64,000 nucleotides of DNA from SIG454 sp045578465 (GTDB lineage: Bacteria; Bacillota; Clostridia; Monoglobales; Monoglobaceae): positions 1-64,000 of the forward strand of contig JAZNKJ010000009.1 of assembly GCA_045578465.1 (NCBI GenBank). Direction: 5' to 3'. Position 1 is the first letter of the stretch. Each line of letters begins with the position of its first letter. Shown here piece by piece: positions 16,159 to 24,862 of the stretch. A model generated the notes under the pieces. The model was given only the letters and a program-made list of their open reading frames with translations. It had not been told where the DNA came from and did not search any database. The translations under genes and the position numbers were made by a program.

Positions 16159-18078
16159 TTAAATATCAAGGTTTACAACATTATTTGAGTTTTCTTCAAT
16201 AAACTTACGGCGAGGCTCAACCTTTTCGCCCATTAAAATTGTGAAGATTTCGTCGGCGCGTCTTGCGTCGTCAAGCTCAACTTTAAGCATAACTCGTCTT
16301 TCAGGGTCCATTGTTGTTTCCCAGAGCTGTTCAGGGTTCATTTCACCAAGACCCTTATATCTCTGAACATATCCTTCCGGAATTTCCTCCAAAGCTTCTT
16401 TGAGCTGTTCCTCGTTATACGCGTATTTATGCTTTTTGCCCTTTGAAATTTTATAAAGAGGCGGTTGCGCAAGATAGATATGACCATTTTCGATTAAAGG
16501 CCTCATAAATCTGAAGAAAAATGTTAAAAGAAGTGTTCTAATATGAGCACCGTCAACATCGGCATCGGCCATAATAATAACTTTTCCGTAACGGATTTTT
16601 GAAAGGTCAAGGTCGTCGCCCACACCTGTTCCGAGAGCCGTTATAACGGGAAGAAGCTTTTCGTTGGAATAAACCTTATCAACTCTTGCTTTTTCAACAT
16701 TGAGCATTTTACCCCAAAGAGGAAGAATTGCCTGATATCTACGGTCGCGCCCTTCTTTTGCAGAGCCGCCCGCAGAATCTCCCTCGACGATATAAATTTC
16801 AGTATACTGATTATCTCTTGAAGAGCAATCCGCAAGTTTACCAGGAAGTCTTGCGCTGTCAAGAGCGCTCTTTCTTCTGGTGTTTTCTCTTGCTCTCTTT
16901 GCCGCTTCTCTTGCACGGGAGGCAGTAAGAGCTTTTTCGATAATAATCTTTGCAATTGCAGGGTTTTCTTCCATAAACTCGGTAAGCTTTTCATTAACCA
17001 TTTTTTCAACGATATTTCTCATTTCGCTGTTGCCGAGCTTTGTCTTTGTCTGGCCCTCAAACTGTGCCTCTGTAACCTTAACGCTTATGATACAGGTTAA
17101 GCCCTCTCTGGTGTCTTCGCCGCTGAGGTTCTTGTCATTTTCCTTTAAGTATTTATATTTTCTTGCGTAGTCATTTAAAACTTTTGTAAGAGCTGCTTTA
17201 AAGCCTGTTTCGTGAGTTCCGCCCTCAGTTGTGTTAATGTTATTCGCAAAGCTTATAAGGTCTTCTGTATAACCATCATTATATTGAAGAGCAATTTCAG
17301 CTTCAGAATTTTCGCGAACTGTGTTTACATAGATAACTTCGCTGTGGATAGCCTCTTTATTTCTGTTCTGGTAAGTAACAAATTCCTTGATACCACCCTC
17401 ATAACAAAGAGTTTCTTCTTTATCTTCCACACGGTCATCCTTTAAAATTATACAAACCCCTGCATTTAAGAAAGCCTGCTCACGAAGTCTGTTTAAAAGG
17501 ATTGAATAATCATATTCAGTATCTTCAAAAATTTCAGCATCCGGCTTAAAATGAACCTTTGTTCCTGTTTTATCGGTGTCGCCTATAACTTTAAGGTCAT
17601 ACTGCTTTTCGCCACGGCGATATTCCTGCTTATAAATATGCTGACCGTCAGAAATTTCAACCTCTAAACTTTCGGAAAGAGCATTAACAACGGACGCACC
17701 AACACCATGAAGACCGCCTGATACCTTATATCCGCCGCCGCCGAATTTACCGCCGGCATGGAGGACTGTGAAAACAACTTCAACAGCAGGCAGACCTGTC
17801 TGTTGCTGAATACCAACAGGGATACCACGGCCATCGTCTGTTACAGTTATGGAATTATCCTTTTCAATAGTAACTGTTATGTTTTTACAATATCCGGCCA
17901 AAGCTTCGTCAATAGAGTTATCCACAATTTCATAAACCAAATGATGAAGACCACGGGATGATGTTGAGCCGATATACATACCGGGTCTCTTTCTTACCGC
18001 TTCAAGACCTTCTAAGACCTGAATCTGACTCTCGTCATATTTAACTTCTTCAGGAATATTTGTCATATTTTCCGCCAT
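16159..18078 (-). CDS. gyrB: DNA gyrase subunit B
   Basis: 639 residues. GHKL ATPase motifs are EIVDNSIDEALAG, DDGRGIPVG and GGLHGVGASVVNALS; the transducer domain follows; the TOPRIM domain has EGDSAGGSAKEGRDR and MADADVDGAHI with Mg2+-binding acids; the C-terminus ends with RYKGLGEMNPEQLWETTMDP. It supplies ATP-driven strand passage to GyrA, encoded 4 kb away. It is the last gene of the dnaN operon, 19 bases after remB. Confidence 0.97.
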   Translation of the reverse strand: MAENMTNIPEEVKYDESQIQVLEGLEAVRKRPGMYIGSTSSRGLHHLVYEIVDNSIDEALAGYCKNITVTIEKDNSITVTDDGRGIPVGIQQQTGLPAVEVVFTVLHAGGKFGGGGYKVSGGLHGVGASVVNALSESLEVEISDGQHIYKQEYRRGEKQYDLKVIGDTDKTGTKVHFKPDAEIFEDTEYDYSILLNRLREQAFLNAGVCIILKDDRVEDKEETLCYEGGIKEFVTYQNRNKEAIHSEVIYVNTVRENSEAEIALQYNDGYTEDLISFANNINTTEGGTHETGFKAALTKVLNDYARKYKYLKENDKNLSGEDTREGLTCIISVKVTEAQFEGQTKTKLGNSEMRNIVEKMVNEKLTEFMEENPAIAKIIIEKALTASRAREAAKRARENTRRKSALDSARLPGKLADCSSRDNQYTEIYIVEGDSAGGSAKEGRDRRYQAILPLWGKMLNVEKARVDKVYSNEKLLPVITALGTGVGDDLDLSKIRYGKVIIMADADVDGAHIRTLLLTFFFRFMRPLIENGHIYLAQPPLYKISKGKKHKYAYNEEQLKEALEEIPEGYVQRYKGLGEMNPEQLWETTMDPERRVMLKVELDDARRADEIFTILMGEKVEPRRKFIEENSNNVVNLDI

Positions 18079-18097
18079 TTTTTTGATCTCCTTTCAA

Positions 18098-18361
18098 TTA
18101 TAGATAACTAAGTTTCTTCCGAACTCTGCCGGAAAGAGCCTTTGTTGAAATATTTGTAATATAAATAACCGATTGGCCGTCTTTTTCGCAAATTATAAAG
18201 GATTTTGGAATTTCCTCAGAAACATTTTTAACAAATCCTTCTTCCGTGGAAATTTTTAGAAATTCTTTACTGTATTTTGAAATTGACGAGCTTTCAAGGT
18301 CCATCATTGCAATTATATCATCAGTGTTAACAACTGTGTCGCGACCTAAATGAAGATACAT
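18098..18361 (-). CDS. remB: DUF370 regulator (RemB/YaaB family)
   Basis: 87 residues starting MYLHLGRDTVV, the signature of the DUF370 family found between recF and gyrB in many Bacillota. Bacillus RemB and its paralogue RemA influence biofilm matrix genes; RemA binds DNA as a ring. In clostridia the role is untested. The ATG overlaps the recF TAA by one base, so translation is coupled. The C-terminus is basic (GRVRKKL). Confidence 0.85.
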   Translation of the reverse strand: MYLHLGRDTVVNTDDIIAMMDLESSSISKYSKEFLKISTEEGFVKNVSEEIPKSFIICEKDGQSVIYITNISTKALSGRVRKKLSYL

Positions 18362-19449
18362 TATAATGCCCTTCCTTCTTGGATTTTTATTTCTTTCGCA
18401 TCTAAATTTTTAAATTTTTCCGCATCAGTGCAGGTTATTATAATCTGCATATCCTTTATTTTTGAAATTATATAGCTTTGTCTTTCTTCGTCAAGCTCAC
18501 TCATTATATCATCCAGAAGAAGAACGGGATATTCTCCGATTTCTTCATAGATAAGATAAACCTCTGCTATTTTCTGAACTAAAGCAACTGTTTTTTGCTG
18601 TCCTGATGAGCCGAAAGTTTTAACATTTTTGCCGTTTATAAAATATTCAATATCATCTCTGTGACAGCCGATAAAAATTTCTTTTAAAAAGACTTCTTTT
18701 TTATAATTTCCTTCAAATTTTTCTTTAATTTTTTGTTTAATTATTTCATCATCAAATTCTTCAATAATGCCGAAATTACTGCTGTATTTTATTTCAATAT
18801 TTTCTTTTTCTTTTGATATTTCAAGCTGAATTTTTTTCGCAATTTCTTCAATTTTTTTAATATATAAAAATCTGTATTTTATAATCTCAAAACACAAAGA
18901 AATAAGCTTATCATTTAAAATATCAAGAGTGATTTTATCAACTATTTCGTTTTTAAGAAGCGCTGTTTTGCTTTCAATCGCCTTTTTATATTCACTAATA
19001 TATGAAAAATATTTTTTATGAAGCTGACTTATTAAAATATCAAGATTTTTTCGTCTTGCCGATGGACCGCTTTTTATAATATTCATACACTCAGGCCCAA
19101 AATAACAAACATTAAATTTTCCAACCAGATCACTATTTTTCTTAACCTGAATTTCATTTATAAATACGCGCTTTTTGTTATTTTTTTTAATAATTATTTC
19201 AGCTGAAATTTCTCTTTTTCCCCCTATAAAATCCATTTTTAAATTAGCTTCATTTTCGCCGAATTTTATAAGTTCTTCATCGTGATAAGTCCTGTTTGAC
19301 TTACCCATTGAAAAAAGATATATTCCCTCTAAAATATTAGTTTTTCCCTGAGCATTTTTTCCGTAAATTATATTAACTGATGGAGAAAAATCAATTTTTT
19401 CGTTTTCATAATTACGAAAATTTTTAAGACTTATATTTTTAACTATCAT
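18361..19449 (-). CDS. recF: DNA replication/repair protein RecF
   Basis: 362 residues of the SMC-like ABC ATPase RecF, which helps load RecA at gaps with RecO and RecR. Walker A is YGKNAQGKTNILEGI, the signature segment is FGSSGQQKTVAL, and Walker B is LLLDDIMSELDEERQ. It begins ISLKNFRNYENE. It overlaps dnaN by 4 bases and remB by 1. The small S4-domain gene (yaaA/rlbA) found between dnaN and recF in Bacillus is missing. The coding sequence is visibly AT-richer than the flanking kilobases, with many Ile ATA and Lys AAA codons. Confidence 0.95.
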   Translation of the reverse strand: MIVKNISLKNFRNYENEKIDFSPSVNIIYGKNAQGKTNILEGIYLFSMGKSNRTYHDEELIKFGENEANLKMDFIGGKREISAEIIIKKNNKKRVFINEIQVKKNSDLVGKFNVCYFGPECMNIIKSGPSARRKNLDILISQLHKKYFSYISEYKKAIESKTALLKNEIVDKITLDILNDKLISLCFEIIKYRFLYIKKIEEIAKKIQLEISKEKENIEIKYSSNFGIIEEFDDEIIKQKIKEKFEGNYKKEVFLKEIFIGCHRDDIEYFINGKNVKTFGSSGQQKTVALVQKIAEVYLIYEEIGEYPVLLLDDIMSELDEERQSYIISKIKDMQIIITCTDAEKFKNLDAKEIKIQEGRAL

Positions 19450-20546
19450 ATTTTAACAGGAAGAACTAAATAAATAAAATCTTCATTATCAACAGGCGCA
19501 ATAATTAAAGGTTCTTTACTTCCTTTAAGTTTAAGCATAACCTTATCTTCATCACAAGCTCTGAGCGCCTCTAAAATAAAGCTGCTGTTAAAGCCCATAA
19601 TAATATCTTCCTCCCCTGTTGAAACATTAATATTATCATCAACGAAGCCAAGCGCTGTTTCGCATGAAACATTTATGTTATCTCCGCCGATATGTATTTT
19701 AACAGGACATTTTGTTATATCATTTATAACAATTAAAGATGCTCTGTAAACACTGCTCATAAGCTCAGATACAGGACATTCAATATTATAAGGGAATTCT
19801 CTGTTTATAAGAGCCTCATAATTCATATATTCCCCTTCAATTAAGCGGGTAACAAGCTTATAGTTTTCATCAATGAAAACAGCATGCTTTGAAGTTGAAT
19901 TTATAAGAATTTTTTCATCTTCATCTTTTAAAAGCTTAGAAAGTTCAAGTAGTGCTTTTTCAGGAATAATAAACTTTTTCTTTTCACATTCTTCTTCAAT
20001 TTCATATTTGCGGTATGCAAGACGATATCCGTCAAGAGCAACCATTTTTATCTCTTTTTTATCAATTTCCATTAAGCAACCACGAAGAACAGGACGATCA
20101 TCTTTTTTATAAACAGAGAAAACTGTTCTGTTTATCATATCTCGAAGCATATTTTTGCTTATTGAAATACTATAATCGTGATTAATTATAGGAAGTTCAG
20201 GAAATTCAGATGGATTAAGACCCATAATTTCAAATTTTGCGTTTCCGCTTTTGATAGTTGTTAAAAATTTATCTCCAACCTCAATGCTAACAATATCAGA
20301 AGATAAATTTTTAATAATATTCATAAACATTTTTGCGTTTATAACAACTTGTCCTTCCTCTTTAACATCAGCTTCGAAGGAAGATTCAATCCCGATTTCA
20401 AGATCATTGGCAACGATTTCAATCCTGCCTGAATAAGCCTTAATTAAAAGGCCTTCCAAGACTGCCATAGAAGAATGAGTTGCAACAGCTTTTGAAACAA
20501 TATTTAAGGTTTCATTCAAGATATTTTGAGAACATAAAAATTTCAT
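19446..20546 (-). CDS. dnaN: DNA polymerase III beta clamp
   Basis: 366 residues with the three-fold clamp architecture: MKFLCSQNILNETLNIVSKAV at the start, LRGCLMEIDKKEIKMVALDGYRLA in the second domain and EDFIYLVLPVKI at the end, the last helping to form the hydrophobic cleft that binds polymerase. It encircles DNA as a dimer. AGAGG precedes the ATG. In most Bacillota dnaA lies directly upstream; here the upstream neighbour is a non-coding AT-rich region and then the oppositely oriented ferredoxin gene. Confidence 0.96.
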   Translation of the reverse strand: MKFLCSQNILNETLNIVSKAVATHSSMAVLEGLLIKAYSGRIEIVANDLEIGIESSFEADVKEEGQVVINAKMFMNIIKNLSSDIVSIEVGDKFLTTIKSGNAKFEIMGLNPSEFPELPIINHDYSISISKNMLRDMINRTVFSVYKKDDRPVLRGCLMEIDKKEIKMVALDGYRLAYRKYEIEEECEKKKFIIPEKALLELSKLLKDEDEKILINSTSKHAVFIDENYKLVTRLIEGEYMNYEALINREFPYNIECPVSELMSSVYRASLIVINDITKCPVKIHIGGDNINVSCETALGFVDDNINVSTGEEDIIMGFNSSFILEALRACDEDKVMLKLKGSKEPLIIAPVDNEDFIYLVLPVKI

Positions 20547-20877
20547 AACTTTAAACCTCTCTTTAATAATCTGTGCGTACTTACATTATAACATATTGAA
20601 AACGAAAAATAAAGCATTTTTTTTGATTTTTTAAATAATATTTGATTTTTTTCTATAAAAATATAATAATTATAATATTTATTTGGTGGCTGTTGTTGTA
20701 GGTCTTGTTTAAACTGTTGAAAAGGCTAAAAAAGCTTATAAAAAAGAGACATTTTTGCCTGACTAAAACTTGTTTATAATCGTGTTTCATTATCAACAGT
20801 TTTAACAATGAAGTAAAAGTAAAAAATTTATACACATTTTTTCAGTTGTTAATTAACAAGTAAAATGTTAATAAGTC
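20547..20877. other. AT-rich intergenic region with DnaA-box cluster, candidate oriC
   Basis: No gene is visible. Four DnaA-box-like sequences occur within 104 bases in both orientations: TGTTTATAA 20771-20779, TTATCAACA 20790-20798, TTATACACA 20828-20836 (exact match to TTATNCACA) and TGTTAATAA 20866-20874 (the other three are each one base off). A 14-base perfect palindrome TTGTTAATTAACAA lies at 20846-20859. The stretch 20581-20690 is almost entirely A and T, as expected of an unwinding element. The dnaN operon on one side and rsmG with parAB on the other are classical origin neighbours, but dnaA itself is not here. Origin activity is inference. Confidence 0.55.
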
Positions 20878-20906
20878 TTGACAAAAAAAGAAAAATGATA
20901 TATTAT
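20878..20906 (+). promoter_or_regulatory. Strong promoter of the ferredoxin gene
   Basis: TTGACA (20878-20883), a 17-base spacer, then TATTAT (20901-20906), about 40 bases before the ATG. It lies directly downstream of the DnaA-box cluster. Confidence 0.78.
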
Positions 20907-20945
20907 AACCTAGAAGGAAATATATTTTTAAAGAGGTGAAAATAA

Positions 20946-21116
20946 ATGGCTTTCATTATCAACGAAGAATGTATCAGCTGTGGTGTTTGCGCAAGCGAAT
21001 GTCCTGTTGAATGTATTACAGAAGGCGCTGAAAGATATGAAATTGATGCAGATGCTTGCATTTCTTGCGGTAACTGTGCAACAGTTTGTCCAGTAGGAGC
21101 TCCTGTAGAAGAGTAA
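20946..21116 (+). CDS. fdx: 2[4Fe-4S] clostridial-type ferredoxin
   Basis: 56 residues, a classic small ferredoxin. Two CxxCxxCxxxCP motifs (Cys 9-12-15-19 and 38-41-44-48) hold two [4Fe-4S] clusters with internal pseudo-twofold symmetry. It is a soluble low-potential electron carrier for enzymes such as pyruvate:ferredoxin oxidoreductase and hydrogenase. RBS GAGGTGA is 8 bases before the ATG. It stands alone between a strong promoter and a strong terminator, which fits high expression. Its codons are less AT-biased than recF/dnaN, as expected of an abundant protein. Confidence 0.96.
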   Translation: MAFIINEECISCGVCASECPVECITEGAERYEIDADACISCGNCATVCPVGAPVEE

Positions 21117-21123
21117 AAATTAT

Positions 21124-21153
21124 ACCGGTGCTGAATGCACCGGTAATTTTTTT
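21124..21153 (+). terminator. Terminator of the ferredoxin gene
   Basis: An 8-bp GC-rich stem ACCGGTGC / GCACCGGT with a TGAAT loop, then AATTTTTTTA. It ends 14 bases before the rsmG ATG, so rsmG depends on read-through or an internal promoter. Confidence 0.88.
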
Positions 21154-21166
21154 ATGAGGAAAAATT

Positions 21167-21862
21167 ATGAACAGAGATTTATTTATAGATTGCATAGAGA
21201 AGTTTGGTGGAGAAATTTCTGAAGAAAAACTAAATCAATTTGAAAAGTTTTCATCTCTTTTGGTAGAATGGAACGAAAAAATGAATTTAACTGCAATAAC
21301 TGATCCTAACGGCATTTCCGTCCGTCATTTTGCGGATAGTATTTCTCCTCTTTTTTATGCTGAAATAAAGGAAAATGCAAAAATTATAGATGTTGGAACA
21401 GGGGCAGGTTTTCCCGGAGTTCCGCTCAAAATTATGCGCCCTGATTTAGAAATAACCTTAATGGATTCTCTTAATAAAAGAATAACATTTTTAAAGGAAG
21501 TCAGGGAACAAATCGGCCTTGAAAAAACAGAATGTGTTCACGCAAGAGCCGAAGAATTCGGACGAAAAGAAGAATATCGTGAAAAATATGATATTGGGGT
21601 GTCCCGCGCTGTTGCATCGCTCAAAGTTTTAGCTGAATATGTCCTTCCGTTTATTAAAGTTGGCGGATATTTTATATCTATGAAGGCTTTTGAAATAGAG
21701 GAAGAGGTTAATGAGGCAAAAGAGAAGATAAAACTCTTAGGCGGAAAAATCGAAGAAATAAAGGAAATTGAAATTCCAAACTCAGACGCAGTAAGAAAAT
21801 TAGTTATAATCAAAAAAATCTCAAAAACTGATAAAAAATACCCAGGAAGAAAGATAAAATAA
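21167..21862 (+). CDS. rsmG: 16S rRNA (guanine-527-N7) methyltransferase
   Basis: 231 residues of the GidB/RsmG family. SAM-binding motifs are IIDVGTGAGFPGVPLKI and LMDSLNKRITFLKEV; ARAEE and SRAVASLKVLAEY complete the fold. It methylates G527 in the 530 loop of 16S rRNA; loss gives low-level streptomycin resistance in other bacteria. Near-origin placement beside parAB is typical, but the usual mnmE-mnmG partners are absent. GAGGA precedes the ATG. Confidence 0.94.
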   Translation: MNRDLFIDCIEKFGGEISEEKLNQFEKFSSLLVEWNEKMNLTAITDPNGISVRHFADSISPLFYAEIKENAKIIDVGTGAGFPGVPLKIMRPDLEITLMDSLNKRITFLKEVREQIGLEKTECVHARAEEFGRKEEYREKYDIGVSRAVASLKVLAEYVLPFIKVGGYFISMKAFEIEEEVNEAKEKIKLLGGKIEEIKEIEIPNSDAVRKLVIIKKISKTDKKYPGRKIK

Positions 21863-21883
21863 TTATGAAGGGATGTTTTTTAT

Positions 21884-22051
21884 ATGAAGTTGATGAATTT
21901 TATATTTAGTTTTATTTTGTTAATAATATTGATTATAATTTTATTTTTTTTATTAGTTTGCTCACCAATTATAGGAGGAATAATTTTACTATTGAGTGGA
22001 ATTTTTGGATTATTATTCGGAATATTTTTATTGATACATAGAAGAAAATAA
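21884..22051 (+). CDS. Small hydrophobic protein of unknown function
   Basis: 55 residues, almost wholly hydrophobic: about two membrane helices (residues 5-27 and 30-51, split by CSP and a GG turn) and a basic tail HRRK. An AAGGGATG-like RBS lies about 10 bases upstream of the ATG; an in-frame ATG at codon 4 is possible. It follows rsmG by 21 bases and ends in a strong terminator, so it is plausibly the last gene of the rsmG transcript. I recognise no family. The reading frame could be chance in AT-rich DNA, but RBS, position and terminator argue for a gene. Confidence 0.5.
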   Translation: MKLMNFIFSFILLIILIIILFFLLVCSPIIGGIILLLSGIFGLLFGIFLLIHRRK

Positions 22052-22078
22052 GGAGATGCAAAAGCATCTCCTTTTTAA
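22050..22078. terminator. Bidirectional terminator between rsmG unit and serS
   Basis: A 10-bp stem AAGGAGATGC / GCATCTCCTT with an AAAA loop and T-rich tail, directly between two converging stops. Confidence 0.85.
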
Positions 22079-22080
22079 TT

Positions 22081-23358
22081 TTATTTTTCAATTTTTTCCA
22101 TTCCGCCAAGATATGGTCTTAAAACCTCAGGAATTGTGATACTTCCGTCTGCGTTCTGGTAGTTTTCAAGTATTGCGGCAACTGTTCTACCGATTGCAAC
22201 GCCTGAGCCGTTTAATGTATGAACAAGCTGTGCTTTATCCTTTGGAGAATTCTTATATTTGATGTTGGCACGGCGGGCTTGGAAGTCTTCAAAGTTAGAG
22301 CAAGAAGAAATTTCAACAAATCTTCCGTAGCTTGGCATCCAAACCTCAATATCATATTTGAGTGCTGCTGTAAAGCCTAAATCTCCGATACAGATTTTAA
22401 CAACACGGTATGGGATTTTTAAGAGCTTTAATACGGATTCTGCATCTGCTACAAGCTTTTCAAGTTCAGCATAAGATTCTTCCGGTTTTGTAAATTTAAC
22501 AAGCTCAACCTTATTGAACTGGTGCTGACGGATAAGACCTCTTGTGTCACGGCCTGCGCTGCCTGCCTCGGCTCTGAAACATGCTGTATATGCACAATAT
22601 TTAATAGGAAGCTCATTTCCGTCTAAAATTTCGTCTCTGTGCATATTTGTTACAGGAACTTCGGCGGTTGGAACTAAGAAATAGTCAGTATTTGAAACTT
22701 TAAATGCGTCTTCTTCAAATTTTGGAAGCTGACCTGTTCCGATCATACTGTTTCTATGCACCATAAATGGCGGGAAAATCTCAGTATAGCCGTTTTGTCT
22801 TGTATGTGTATCAAGATAGAAGTTGATAACCGCTCTTTCTAAGGCAGCACCCTTATCTTTATAAACGGTAAAGCGTGTTCCTGTGATTTTTGCGGCAGTT
22901 GCAGCGTCTAAAATGCCTAAATCTTCGCCCAAATCCCAGTGTGCTTTTGGCTCAAAATCAAACTTAGTAGGTTCTAAATAGCGTCTTACCTCAACATTAT
23001 CCTCGTCAGTATCCCCTTCCGGAACAGACTCGTTTGCGATGTTTGGAATTGTATACATAATTGTCTGGATTTTCTCATCCAAGTCACGAACTTTATCGTC
23101 ACATTTCTTGATTTCATCAGATAATTCCTTCATCTCCGCAAAGATTGGGGCAGTGTCTTTTCCCTCTTTTTTAAGGGCAGGAATCTGCTTGGAAACCTCG
23201 TTCTGCTTGCTCTTCATCTGCTCAACAGTATAAAGAATTTCTCTTCTTTCTTTATCAAGAGCGAGGAGGCCGTCAACATCAACGCGTGTTTCCTTTCTTC
23301 TTTCCAGAGCTTTAATAAGTTTTTCAGGTTCATTTCTTAAAATTTTAATGTCAATCAT
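22081..23358 (-). CDS. serS: Seryl-tRNA synthetase
   Basis: 425 residues. An N-terminal coiled-coil arm (about 30-100) binds the long variable arm of tRNA-Ser. The class II catalytic core has motif 2 (CFRAEAGSAGRDTRGLIRQH) and motif 3 (GSGVAIGRTVAAILEN). It charges serine to tRNA-Ser. Upstream is the small coiled-coil membrane gene only 15 bases away, so the pair is probably co-transcribed. I see no T-box leader. Confidence 0.96.
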   Translation of the reverse strand: MIDIKILRNEPEKLIKALERRKETRVDVDGLLALDKERREILYTVEQMKSKQNEVSKQIPALKKEGKDTAPIFAEMKELSDEIKKCDDKVRDLDEKIQTIMYTIPNIANESVPEGDTDEDNVEVRRYLEPTKFDFEPKAHWDLGEDLGILDAATAAKITGTRFTVYKDKGAALERAVINFYLDTHTRQNGYTEIFPPFMVHRNSMIGTGQLPKFEEDAFKVSNTDYFLVPTAEVPVTNMHRDEILDGNELPIKYCAYTACFRAEAGSAGRDTRGLIRQHQFNKVELVKFTKPEESYAELEKLVADAESVLKLLKIPYRVVKICIGDLGFTAALKYDIEVWMPSYGRFVEISSCSNFEDFQARRANIKYKNSPKDKAQLVHTLNGSGVAIGRTVAAILENYQNADGSITIPEVLRPYLGGMEKIEK

Positions 23359-23373
23359 TCTTTTTTCTCCTTT

Positions 23374-23805
23374 TTACTTGGCGTTTATATTAAGTTCACG
23401 GCAAAGACTTTCATAAAAAGAGAGAGCCGTAAAATCAAATCCGTTTGTATTTATTTTTAAAAGTTCTTTTTTTGCGTCCTCGATTTTTCCTTCCTTAATT
23501 AAAAGGCTTATGTCGGAAAGGTCAATCATGGATTGCTGATAAGTTATAAGACTGCCTTTTTCCGAGGAAGTCGCTGAGCTTTTCAAAAGATTAATTTCAT
23601 CTTCCAATTCTTCAATTTCTTCGGAAAGTTTTTTGTTCTCTTTATTGAGCTTTGCATTTTGCTCTGCAAGACTCTCTATCCGATTTTCAATTTTAACAGA
23701 GCTTTCGCTTCGGTCTTCACAAAGCCAGAAGAAAAAGACGAGAGCTAAAACAACAAAACACAACAAAATGAGGGTTATAAAAAGTTTCTTGTCTTTTTTT
23801 ATCAT
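23374..23805 (-). CDS. Membrane-anchored coiled-coil protein, unknown function
   Basis: 143 residues. A Lys-rich start (MIKKDKKLF) precedes one membrane helix at ~8-28 (FITLILLCFVVLALVFFFWL), then a heptad-type coiled coil at about 38-75 rich in Leu, Glu and Asn, and a helical, TPR-like tail (LLIKEGKIEDAKKELLKI). The topology, N-in with the coiled coil outside, resembles divisome proteins such as FtsB/DivIC or FtsL, but no decisive motif is present and I do not assign it. An AGGAGG RBS lies upstream. It lies between parB and serS. Confidence 0.7.
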   Translation of the reverse strand: MIKKDKKLFITLILLCFVVLALVFFFWLCEDRSESSVKIENRIESLAEQNAKLNKENKKLSEEIEELEDEINLLKSSATSSEKGSLITYQQSMIDLSDISLLIKEGKIEDAKKELLKINTNGFDFTALSFYESLCRELNINAK

Positions 23806-23965
23806 TTTTTTGTCCTCCTTTTAAGTCCTCTCTAAAATATCCAAAAAAACGGGGTTTTAAAAGGTTTTAGGGTTTAAAACGAGAAATCACACTAAGATAT
23901 TCTCAAAAATCGTTTTAAAGGGCAATTTTAGAGGCGCATTTTTCGGGGTTTGGTTTACATAACAA

Positions 23966-24853
23966 TCATTTTTTAAATTCGAACAAAAGGCGTTCAAAAT
24001 CTTCGGAGCTGTAAAATTCAAACTCGATTTTCCCCTTATTTTTGCCTGAGGAAATTTTTACCTTTGTCTTAAAAATATCTCCAAGTTGCTTTTCAACATT
24101 TTTATAAGAGGGAGAAATTTTTGGTTGGGCTTTCTTCGGCTTCTTATTTAAAAGGGAAGAAACCAGAGCTTCTGTCTGGCGAACACTTAAATCTTCTTTT
24201 ATAATTCTCTCTGCGATTTCCAGCTGAAGAATATTGTCTTCAACGGGAAGAAGCGTTCTTGCGTGGCCCTGAGAAAGTTTTTTCTCCTGAACCATCTTTT
24301 TGATTTCAGAAGAAAGGTTGTTAAGACGGAGCGCGTTGGCAACAGCGCTACGGCTTTTACCCACTTTTTCAGCAATCTGCTCCTGATTTAAGGAGAAGGC
24401 TTCCATAAGTTTTTTATAGCCTTCGGCCTCTTCGATTGGGTTTAAATCCTCTCTTTGAAGATTTTCGATTAAAGCAACTTCCATAACTTCTTCGGAGGAA
24501 TAATCCTTGATAATACAAGGAATTTCTTTAAGTCCTGCAAGCTTTGAGGCTCTCCATCTGCGCTCTCCGGCGATGATTATATACATTCCGTTTTCTGATT
24601 TTCGAACTAAAATCGGAGAAACAACGCCGTGAGTTTTAATGGATTCTGAAAGGGCTGTGAGGGCTTCTTTATCAAAATTCTTTCTCGGTTGGTCAGGGTT
24701 TGGCTCAACATCAATTATTTTAAGAGAAACAACGCTCTCTTTTGAATTTTCCTCGTTTTTTATAAGCTCTACTGCAGTAGTTTTGTCTTCCACATCAGTA
24801 AACAAAGCGCCAAGACCTTTTCCAAGGCCTCTTTTTTGTTTTGCTTTTTCCAT
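23966..24853 (-). CDS. parB: Chromosome partitioning protein ParB (Spo0J)
   Basis: 295 residues. The N-terminal CTP-binding ParB box has GERRWRASKLAG and ENLQREDLNPIEEAEGY; the central HTH (QEQIAEKVGKSRSAVANALRL) reads parS; the C-terminal part dimerises. ParB slides and spreads from parS to organise the origin region and recruit SMC. The start MEKAKQKRGLGKGLGALF is typical. parA lies 10 bases upstream, and a perfect parS site is at 25715-25730. Confidence 0.96.
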   Translation of the reverse strand: MEKAKQKRGLGKGLGALFTDVEDKTTAVELIKNEENSKESVVSLKIIDVEPNPDQPRKNFDKEALTALSESIKTHGVVSPILVRKSENGMYIIIAGERRWRASKLAGLKEIPCIIKDYSSEEVMEVALIENLQREDLNPIEEAEGYKKLMEAFSLNQEQIAEKVGKSRSAVANALRLNNLSSEIKKMVQEKKLSQGHARTLLPVEDNILQLEIAERIIKEDLSVRQTEALVSSLLNKKPKKAQPKISPSYKNVEKQLGDIFKTKVKISSGKNKGKIEFEFYSSEDFERLLFEFKK

Positions 24854-24862
24854 AATAAACTC

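Noticed and set aside
17912..17922. Exact DnaA box (TTATCCACA) inside gyrB
   Set aside because: It encodes the invariant ATPase motif EIVDNSIDEA on the minus strand; the match is dictated by protein sequence.
20846..20859. TTGTTAATTAACAA as a Rex operator for ferredoxin
   Set aside because: The half-sites match but the four-base spacer of the Rex site is absent, so it was kept only as a palindrome within the origin-like region.
23359..23373. T-box leader for serS
   Set aside because: Only 15 bases separate serS from the upstream gene and no T-box sequence is seen upstream of that gene.
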